Shown here: positions 20,976 to 37,500 of the stretch, one piece after another | Layout: each line of letters opens with the position of its first letter | Numbering within the stretch: the stretch's first letter is position 1 | From: Leptospira alexanderi serovar Manhao 3 str. L 60 | GTDB lineage: Bacteria > Spirochaetota > Leptospiria > Leptospirales > Leptospiraceae | Length of the DNA stretch: 37,500 bases | Assembly (NCBI RefSeq): GCF_000243815.2 | Contig: NZ_AHMT02000049.1 | Coordinates: 10,001 to 47,500 of the forward strand | Direction: 5' to 3' | Program-made: the position numbers and the translations under genes | The notes under the pieces: model-generated | The model's database searches: none | What the model was told of the DNA's origin: nothing | The model's input: the letters and a program-made list of their open reading frames with translations, nothing else

Positions 20976-21811
20976 GCCTACTCCTTGAAATACGAAGAAT
21001 CTTATATCGAATAAACTGCGTTTATCGCTTTCATTTATGACTCAAAAGACATTAATGAAGAATAATTTCCCCATATTTGATAATTTAAAACAAACATGGA
21101 TTTATATTTTGCATATATTTGTTTTAAATTATTAAAAATCTATTCAATGCCTATAATGGTTTATTTATTTTAGATGTTTATATGTATGTTTTGTTATACA
21201 TTTATGAGGGTTTGATTTGAAAAATAAATCCATGATTTCTTTTTTTACAACCCAATCGATGTGTGAGTTGGAATGTTCCATCTTATTTGAATGTCAAATG
21301 ATTGGTTTTGTAGAGTGGTAAATTCTTAAATTGAATCCGTGTTTGAAGGTTGAAATTGTTTCCTGATTGAGAAGAAATTTCAAATTCAATTTTTACGAAG
21401 TATTCTATGGTCCACGTTCCAATTTAACATGAGTTCGGCGGTTGAAACGGAGAAAGAATGTTCTAAAAGCAGGAGTTCCTACAATTTAAGAATTTGTTTG
21501 TAAAATCGCGATTTGCGATAGTTCCCACATTTTAAGAATGGATTTACAAAGTTCAAATTCCAACTTCCTACAGAAAAATGAATTCTTATGCCGAATTCAC
21601 GTTAAAATAGTGTGAGAGTTCCCGCATTTAATTCTATTTTAGAAAAATTAACTTTAATGAGATGAGTTTCTTTCAATCGAACTCATGTAGTTTATTTCGA
21701 AAGATTGGTTGGATTCATAAAACATAAAAAATTTCTGAAAAGATCTTTTTTTCTTGTACTTTGCCAAGTTTTCCTATAATGGCCGATAAAATTTCAAGGA
21801 AGAGGGTGCTT
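20976..21811. other. AT-rich intergenic region
   Basis: It holds the promoter side of the kelch gene (minus strand), a family 1 repeat at 21426-21603 and the leader of the small ORF at 21812. The stretch 21000-21420 is very AT-rich; I see no gene, tRNA or regulatory RNA there. Confidence 0.5.
21426..21603 (+). repeat. MITE-like repeat, family 1, copy 5
   Basis: A 178-bp element from AACATGAGTTCGGCGGTTGA to TATGCCGAATTCACGTT. The ends form a better inverted repeat than in other copies (GAGTTCGGC against GCCGAATTC). The interior is almost identical to the 19220-19407 copy, suggesting recent common origin. No clear target duplication remains. Confidence 0.8.
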
Positions 21812-21970
21812 ATGAATTTAATTTTGAATCGTTTCCTAAATAAGAGAGATGCTTTCAGAAAGGAAGAATTACGTCGGAGACATATTAGTTCTCTTCGAAT
21901 ATTAGGATTTCAGATTAAAGCTCAAAAACAAAGGAATCGATTTCGAAAAAGAGAAAAAAGAATATTTTGA
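21812..21970 (+). CDS. Possible small basic protein
   Basis: A 52-codon frame with a good Shine-Dalgarno (AGGAAGAGGG, ending five bases before ATG). The product is strongly basic (KRDAFRKEELRRRH, KAQKQRNRFRKREKRIF) without a signal peptide or membrane segment; it could bind nucleic acid, or be a chance frame in A-rich DNA. It lies 55 bp upstream of the DoxX-like gene on the same strand and could be cotranscribed. No family recognised. Confidence 0.35.
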   Translation: MNLILNRFLNKRDAFRKEELRRRHISSLRILGFQIKAQKQRNRFRKREKRIF

Positions 21971-22025
21971 TTTATTAAACGAGATTCTATTTTGACTTGG
22001 ATTTATTTTTGAAAAGGAAAAGTTT

Positions 22026-22382
22026 ATGCCGGATCTGAAAATCATCAGTCTTTATACAATGGCGACCCTTTATATCATTGCGGGAATACTTCACTTTGTA
22101 TTGCCGAGATTTTATCTGAGAATCATGCCTCCTTATATTCCTTATCCTAAATTAGTCGTTTATTTTAGCGGTGTGATTGAAATCGGATTCGGAGTTATGC
22201 TATTTTTTCCAGATATGAGACAACTCGGCGCTTGGGGAGTGATCCTTCTTCTGATCGCAGTATTTCCCGCAAACTTATACCACTATCAATCCAGGAGAAA
22301 AACCGATCCTCCGAAGTGGGCTTTACTTTTAAGACTTCCACTTCAGCTTTTATTGATTTACTGGGCTTATACCTTCACTTAA
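22026..22382 (+). CDS. DoxX-like small membrane protein
   Basis: A 118-residue inner-membrane protein with four hydrophobic segments and the pattern of the DoxX-like/COG4270 group: YIIAGILHFVLPRFYLRIMP, PPYIPYPKLVVYFSGVIEIG and FPANLYHYQ. The function of this subgroup is not established; other DoxX proteins are linked to redox or sulfur chemistry. AAGGA seven bases before ATG supports the start. It is convergent with the OmpA-family gene, whose stop lies about 30 bp away. Confidence 0.78.
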   Translation: MPDLKIISLYTMATLYIIAGILHFVLPRFYLRIMPPYIPYPKLVVYFSGVIEIGFGVMLFFPDMRQLGAWGVILLLIAVFPANLYHYQSRRKTDPPKWALLLRLPLQLLLIYWAYTFT

Positions 22383-22413
22383 AATTCAATTTTTATAATA
22401 TTCTTGGAAACAA

Positions 22414-23090
<677 letters not shown>

Positions 23091-23112
23091 GATTCTACCG
23101 AAATGATGTCTA

Positions 23113-23146
<34 letters not shown>

Positions 23147-23218
23147 GGATAGATGAATGAATAAAAAAATCTTTTCATCAAGTATATGCTCGACTACAAT
23201 ACATAAGAAGAGCATCAA

Positions 23219-23896
<678 letters not shown>

Positions 23897-23974
23897 TACT
23901 TGAGTGATGGGGCTCTAAAATATTTGAAAGAAGTTTTAGGATCGTTTCATAGATAGGGGTCCATAAAACCGGGG

Positions 23975-24586
<612 letters not shown>

Positions 24587-24772
24587 ATAAAAACCCGTCT
24601 GAAAACCTGAAGAGAAATCAGTTTTAATCATTGGATAAGCTTGTAATAAAACATAAATTCTTTATCTATATTTTAAATAAAAAATTTTTAATATATAAAT
24701 ATTAAAAACTATCAATCAACTCTGCGATTTTGTCTTAAGTGGATTTGGTCGAAAAAACGAAATTTGGAGGGT

Positions 24773-25327
<555 letters not shown>

Positions 25328-25376
25328 TTTTTCCTTCGTTCCGAAACTTTTCATAAGAACGTAAGACATTGTCCAC

Positions 25377-25705
<329 letters not shown>

Positions 25706-25786
25706 GTTTATTCCGACCGAATGTACAATTAGAATGTCAAAATCAAGAGTATTATATTTTTATGATATATTTTCAAGCTGGATCAA

Positions 25787-25816
25787 CGTCACGACTTCCT
25801 ATGGACCGCCGTGACG
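25787..25816. other. Hairpin downstream of the interrupted membrane-protein gene
   Basis: CGTCACG/CGTGACG stem with a 16-base loop, followed on the plus strand by GGATTTTG. No proper T-run. It may mark transcript ends of the minus-strand gene that stops at 25909, or be part of a repeat (its loop TTCCTATGGACCG resembles TTCCTATGGGTCG in the hairpin at 1978-2039). Confidence 0.3.
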
Positions 25817-27302
25817 GGATTTTGTTCTGAGTTATTGGAAGATATGTTCAAAAAACGAGTCTTTTAAGAAATCCAAATTTTTTTTACGAATTTTCATTTA
25901 AACTCCGATTAAAAGCGTTTATTGTAACGAGTCGCAACGGCTCCTTTATAAACCGAGGGATTTTTTTCTTTCTGAAATTTTAAATTCAGTTTTTCCTTTA
26001 GGATCGTTCTTGATTCGGATGATAAAATCATCGGTATTTTGTTTTCAAAATTTCTGAATTCTTTTTCATTCATTTCAAAGACGGTCAATGAAGAAACCGA
26101 AGGTTCCGATTCGAGGTTTTTTAATATTCGATCAAGATTCGTTTCGGAATTGAAACATAAAATTCTCTTGGAAAGATGATCCGATCCTGCTTGGCCGCAA
26201 AGAATCGGATCCGTAAAAATCCAAAGCGAGGTTTCGTTCCGAGCGTAAAAATCCCGATAGATCCTTTCTTGCTTCGTCGAATGTTGTAGAATTTTTAAAA
26301 TCAATCCCGAGATTAGAAAGGAGAAAACAATTAGAGTGACTGAAAGAATTTTCCATATTTTAGAAGCGTGAGGTTTCCAGTTCTCCCAAAGAATCAGCAG
26401 AGGAATGACGACGAGTATCAGATATCTACCCGTGATCGTGATGCCATCGTTCGGCGCTAGAATTCCGACTAAAACCGTATTCAAGCCGATGACCGTGAGT
26501 AGGAAGTTGATTTTTTCGTTTCTTTTGTTTTTAAAAAAAACATAATATAAGATCGGAAGTAGTAAGAAGGAGGAGCAAAAAAATAATCCGAACTTCGGAA
26601 TTCCGTCTACATAGTTTACGAACGTGATCGAAAAAAAACGAAGAATCCTATCTAAAAATGAGACATGATTGTTCCCGTAATTAAAAATAAATCTTACTCC
26701 TAGTATGTGTCCATACTTCCAAAAGTTCCAAAGAAAAAACAGAAACATGGGAGAAAGGGCAAATAAAATCGCAAAAGGATTTAATTTTTTTATTAAATGT
26801 CTTGTGTTTCTCCCAAATATTATAATTTCACAAAGTACTAAACTTCCTAAAAAAAGCAGCGACTCCAGTCGTAGCCAAATCGGGATCGAACAGGCGATTA
26901 AAGCGAAGTAAAGATACCGGGACTTTTTTGATTCCCGGTAGCGGAGCCACCAAGAAAAACCGAGAGAATTAAAAAGAAAGTAAATCGAGTATTCGCTGAA
27001 ATCCAAGCTTAAAGCGAAAAGAATCGTGGCTCCGTAACCGAGTAAAACCGTCCCTTGACTTATGAGTTTCCTTTTTGAAAGAAGATAAAGAGAAAGGACT
27101 GTAAAAAAAGACAATAACATCGGCATCCATTTCCAAGTTATCCCCGCCAATCGCAACAATGAGGAGACAAAGGAAAACGCAATCGGATATTGACCGATAA
27201 ACTTTCCGTGGATTTCTTTTGCAAATCCGGTTCCCGGGAGAAAAAACGCATCATGATGAGGATCCAATTCCTGAGCGGGATACCTAAGAGCCGGTCTCAA
27301 AA

Positions 27303-27770
27303 CTACCTATTAAAAAAGTTAAAAGCAATGATGGAGCTTGCGAGATAAAGAGATGCCAGATAATTTTCCGCTTTTCTATCCCAGCGAATTAGAATAGCTC
27401 TGAATCGATTGTGCCAACTGTTTGTTCTTTCAACGACCCAACGCCTCGGTTTTCCTTTATATTTGCCGATGAGAGGCTTCTCACCTTTTTTCCGAATATG
27501 AGCTCGAATGTTTCTTTTCTTGATGAATGCTTCTATATCTTTGAAGTCATAACCTTTATCTAAACAAAGATGCTTCGGTTTTTTCTTTTTCTTCCGGAAA
27601 AAACTAAGATTGAATTCAACGTATCTTTTACACCGCGTTTGTCATGAACGTTAGCTCCAGTCAACGTAATTGCCAAAGGAATACCATTTCCATCCGTAAG
27701 AATATGCCGTTTAACCCCTAATTTGGCACGGTCTGTAGGGTTCTTTCCGGTTAAGCTCCCCCTTTGGGAG
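27303..27770 (-). pseudogene. IS5-family transposase, second frame, itself frameshifted
   Basis: The C-terminal half of the transposase has two segments. After the -1 shift it reads GVKRHILTDGNGIPLAITLT and GANVHDKRGVKDTLN (second Asp), then runs out of frame at an A-run. The rest (KKPKHLCLDKGYDFKDIEAF, RRWVVERTNSWHNRFRAILI with the catalytic Glu, ending IAFNFFNR) is in a third frame. Adding one A to the six-base run at 27579-27584 (T on the plus strand) restores a single frame, so this copy looks inactive or misread. Confidence 0.75.
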
Positions 27771-28098
27771 CTTTAACCATTGCGGAATCCATCGAAGCCC
27801 AATCCCATGCTATCTTATTCTTCACATCATAATATTTTAAAATAGATTTATAGATCTTTTTAAATACTCCCGCTCGTTCCCATTCTTGAAATCTTCTATG
27901 ACAAGTTTGACCGGACCCAAAGTCATTCGGAATTGCACGCCACTGACATCCCGTTTTCATTCGATAGATAATCCCTGCCATTACCACTCTTGCAGGTACA
28001 CGATTGCGCCCTCCTTGGGGATTGACCTTTTCTTTAGGGATAAAAGATGCGATTTTTTGCCAAAGGGCATCGGGTATCTCTGAATAATATTTGTCCAT
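27751..28098 (-). CDS. IS5-family transposase, first frame
   Basis: The N-terminal 115 residues of the transposase (DUF4096-like): YYSEIPDALWQKIASFIP, GGRNRVPARVVMAGIIYR, TGCQWRAIPNDFGSGQTC and WDWASMDSAMVKAPKGG with the first catalytic Asp. The frame ends right after an AAAGGGGGA stretch. A -1 shift there gives SLTGKNPTDRAKLGVKRHIL, the expected continuation, so programmed -1 frameshifting is likely. Confidence 0.88.
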   Translation of the reverse strand: MDKYYSEIPDALWQKIASFIPKEKVNPQGGRNRVPARVVMAGIIYRMKTGCQWRAIPNDFGSGQTCHRRFQEWERAGVFKKIYKSILKYYDVKNKIAWDWASMDSAMVKAPKGGA

Positions 28099-28317
28099 TT
28101 CACATTGATATTATTATGCTTTCTCAGTACAAGCAGTTTTGAGACCGGCTCTAAGTTCTTCCGTTCGAAAACCGTTTTGGATCAAAGAGTCGGTTTGCAT
28201 GGCTTTTAACGCCGAATCGGTTATATAACTGTTTTCCGTTCCGATCCAAACATGAAGAACCGGTGTGATAACGAGCAGAATCAATACGGCCCATTGTTCT
28301 TTGATTTTTTGTGTCAT

Positions 28318-28619
28318 TGTTTTGATTTGATCCTTGTGAGAAGGTTATTTGGAAATGGGATTTGGAAAAATTAAAAGTGTGCCAAAGCTTTAGAATTGTA
28401 GGACTACTATAAATTTAGCGGTGAAAAAGACGATTTAAAAAACCTATAAATTCTTTAAAGAAAGGTAGTCTATGAGAACTACCGCATTTTGTTACTGACG
28501 ATTTGGCAATCATGACCGTGGTTTTCTCTAGGCGGGTTTTAAAATCGACCCTTGCGAATATCCGAACAATTTGAATGGGTAAATTATATTTTATTAAATT
28601 ATGAAATTTTAAACCATTG
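28318..28619. other. Intergenic region between the two membrane-protein paralogues
   Basis: About 300 bp without a gene. It contains a loose inverted pair GTAGGACTAC near 28400 and GGTAGTCTATGAGAACTACC near 28463-28482, which again carries the GAACTACC core common to intergenic repeats of this window. No T-run terminator was seen. Confidence 0.4.
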
Positions 28620-30209
<1,590 letters not shown>

Positions 30210-30465
30210 TGATTTGTAAAATCCAAAATTCTAAGAATCAAAACGGAACTTTAAATCGGGTCGCTTTCGATACGTTTGTCACGATTGTATTTGGACCCGA
30301 AGTCAGTTTCTCGAAATTGTTTTCTAGGTCAATCCGCTTTCGGCTGGGATAGAAAGGCGTTTTATAAACGGTTCAAATTTCGAATGTAAAACGGGGTTTT
30401 GAGGAATTCTTCGAAGGTTCGTTTTTTCATTGATCCAATCTTAGAATCGTGCAAAACTTGAAGTT

Positions 30466-31047
<582 letters not shown>

Positions 31048-31113
31048 GACTTACGGATGGGTCGTATCTCGTTGAAAGAGTTGAGAGGATCGCGTGTTCT
31101 TAACACACGGCAT

Positions 31114-32133
<1,020 letters not shown>

Positions 32134-32136
32134 AAT

Positions 32137-33486
<1,350 letters not shown>

Positions 33487-33576
33487 ATTTTTGCATAAAT
33501 CCGGGTATTTTTTAAAATTATTTTAAAATTCTTTTTTTCGCCAAAAATAGGAAGTTTTTCGTCAAATTTTTAATTC

Positions 33577-35390
<1,814 letters not shown>

Positions 35391-35599
35391 GAATATATCC
35401 AACTTATGGTACTCCAAATCATTCCGGTTCGTTTGCGGATTTTGTCTTTCTTGCCAAGAGCTTATCGAAGATCTCCTTTTTGAATTAATTTAGGGATGCA
35501 ACTTCTCTGCGAAACCTAAATTGTCGTATTCAACAATTTAGATATGCGACAAAGTTGAATCGTAAACGCACCTAGAGTGTGTCCCAAAGCCCCAGTTTA

Positions 35600-36050
35600 C
35601 TTTGTCAGAAAGATCAAGCTGCAAGTTTCTGTCCCAGTTTTGGGACAGATTCCTAATTCCGTATTTCTTTTCTTTCTTCGATTTGGCGAAGGCCCATTCG
35701 TCATAAAAATTCCTAAGTCCATCGAACTACGGTTTGATTTTCCATTCTCCGAATTGGTCGATATAACCCCAATCTAAGTCCAAAGCATGTTGAGAGTTAG
35801 ACTTTAAAATTCCCGCAGGGATAAGTTCCGTTTGATCGCTTTTATAATCGATTTGTTTAAAATTTGGCGGGATTATAACTTCTCCTTTAGAGTTAACGGC
35901 ACCGTTGCAAGGCCGACTGTCTTTAACAAAAACTTAAAACATACAATTTCTTCGGATTCATTTTTATCTCTTTTTATATTAGAGTTCAAAGTCAGAGCCT
36001 TTGAATTTGTTATACCGGAATTCAGGTCGTTGCTAGTTCTAATGACCATA
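35600..36050 (-). pseudogene. WG-repeat protein remnant
   Basis: The minus strand encodes recognisable WG (KWG) beta-hairpin repeats: GAVNSKGEVIIPPNFKQIDY, then LDWGYIDQFGEWKIKP, a TAG stop where CAG is expected, then FDGLRNFYDEWAFAK and KYGIR. An upstream part (SNDLNSGITNSKALTLNSNI) is in a different frame. The stop and at least one frameshift make it non-functional. WG-repeat proteins are often surface or signalling proteins. The plus-strand frames across this stretch are shadows. The rest of the 35391-36226 intergenic region holds a TGTCCCA/TGGGACA palindrome near 35630-35650 and the repeat at 36084-36174. Confidence 0.6.
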
Positions 36051-36083
36051 TAAGTAAAAGCAAGGCTTATTTATAATAGAGTT

Positions 36084-36174
36084 AGTTGTTGAAAAATTAA
36101 TTCTCTGTCTGTTTCATAAAAACAGTCAATTGAAGCAGTTTTGTTAATCGGAACTATGGAATTTTTCAACAATT
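36084..36174 (-). repeat. Short palindromic-ended repeat, family 3 (inverted copy)
   Basis: The copy of the 6843-6939 element in opposite orientation: AGTTGTTGAAAAATTAATTC at one end, GAATTTTTCAACAATT at the other, with TGAAGCAGTTTTGTTAATC in the middle. It lies about 50 bp from the leuS stop codon. Confidence 0.75.
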
Positions 36175-36226
36175 CTAATGAAAATTCAGAAGTCTTATTA
36201 ACATTTAGGGATTTTTGCGGAACTAC

Positions 36227-37500
<1,274 letters not shown>

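Larger units (their letters stand above)
27288..28151 (-). mobile_element. IS5-family insertion sequence (two-frame, IS427-like)
   Basis: An 864-bp element with perfect 17-bp terminal inverted repeats GAGCCGGTCTCAAAACT and flanking direct repeats TAA (27285-27287 and 28152-28154; CTAAG on both sides if two bases of the ends are assigned to the target). It encodes a DDE transposase in overlapping frames on the minus strand, the organisation of the IS427 group. It interrupts the membrane-protein gene. The exact ISfinder name cannot be assigned here. Confidence 0.92.
25909..28317 (-). pseudogene. Multispanning glycosyltransferase-like membrane protein split by an IS
   Basis: A polytopic inner-membrane protein of the ArnT/PMT-like style, split by the insertion at 27288-28151. 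The N-terminal part (28317 down to 28152) encodes MTQKIKEQWAVLILLV and runs to FRTEELR. The C-terminal part resumes as RYPAQELDPHHDAFFLPGTG and runs to the stop at 25909, with about ten membrane segments and the loop ILAPNDGITITGRYL. Removing the element with one TAA duplication joins the halves in frame at EELRYPAQEL, giving a protein near 515 residues. The C-terminal part could be read alone from a TTG inside the IS end, but it would lack the first membrane helix and the catalytic loop. Its paralogue is at 28620-30209. Confidence 0.85.

Noticed and set aside
25909..27300. A complete 463-residue membrane protein starting at 27300
   Set aside because: Its first residues are encoded by the IS terminal repeat through a TTG; the upstream fragment at 28152-28317 joins it in frame once the IS is removed.
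35577..36053. Two plus-strand open frames
   Set aside because: They are antisense to the WG-repeat remnant, which has recognisable repeats on the minus strand.

Overview
The window reads as chromosomal DNA of a spirochaete, most likely a pathogenic-clade Leptospira. The grounds are low G+C with AT-rich intergenic stretches, several probable lipoproteins with loose spirochaete-type lipoboxes, Leptospira-like hypothetical proteins, many short dispersed intergenic repeats, an IS5-like insertion sequence and several decayed genes. The species assignment is inference from protein and repeat style; no rRNA or tRNA gene was seen.

Layout. 1-5.6 kb: the end of a WYL-domain regulator, glyoxalase I (gloA), a repeat-filled intergenic stretch, a small exported protein with a strong terminator, a PiT-type phosphate transporter homologue and an OlsB-like GNAT acyltransferase. 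5.8-8.3 kb: an AT-rich accessory patch with repeats, a CPECGD-motif hypothetical protein, a conserved hypothetical protein and a decayed gene. 8.3-17 kb: a gene-dense housekeeping block. It holds DNA polymerase I coupled to a GT4 glycosyltransferase (minus strand), a class II glutamine amidotransferase (plus strand), and an overlapping pair made of an MDR dehydrogenase and an ~820-residue protein with an SAHH-like Rossmann segment. 17.2-21.8 kb: a frameshifted 2-hydroxychromene-2-carboxylate isomerase, a DUF5329 protein, MITE-like repeats (one inside a coding remnant with a perfect target duplication), and a DUF4907/kelch lipoprotein pair. 21.8-25.4 kb: DoxX-like membrane protein, OmpA-family lipoprotein, exported hypothetical protein, TetR regulator and signal peptidase I. 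25.4-30.2 kb: two paralogous multispanning glycosyltransferase-like proteins, one split by an 864-bp IS5-like element. 30.5-35.4 kb: plus-strand genes for a helical protein, an SPFH/SHOCT protein, threonine synthase, a degenerate GHKL ATPase and a tail-anchored protein. 35.4-37.5 kb: a WG-repeat pseudogene, a palindromic repeat and the 3' part of leucyl-tRNA synthetase with a one-base frameshift.

The most informative material is the repeats and gene decay. Two sequence-unrelated short element families share the same inverted ends (AACGTGAGTTCGG-type), and two copies carry perfect 5-bp direct duplications, so they behave like non-autonomous transposable elements. Several reading frames are broken by loss of one base in A or T runs, including leuS, which should be essential. 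Either the assembly has homopolymer errors or this lineage is accumulating such mutations. The best candidate for an undescribed biochemical system is the dehydrogenase plus ~820-residue pair at 13.2-17.0 kb.
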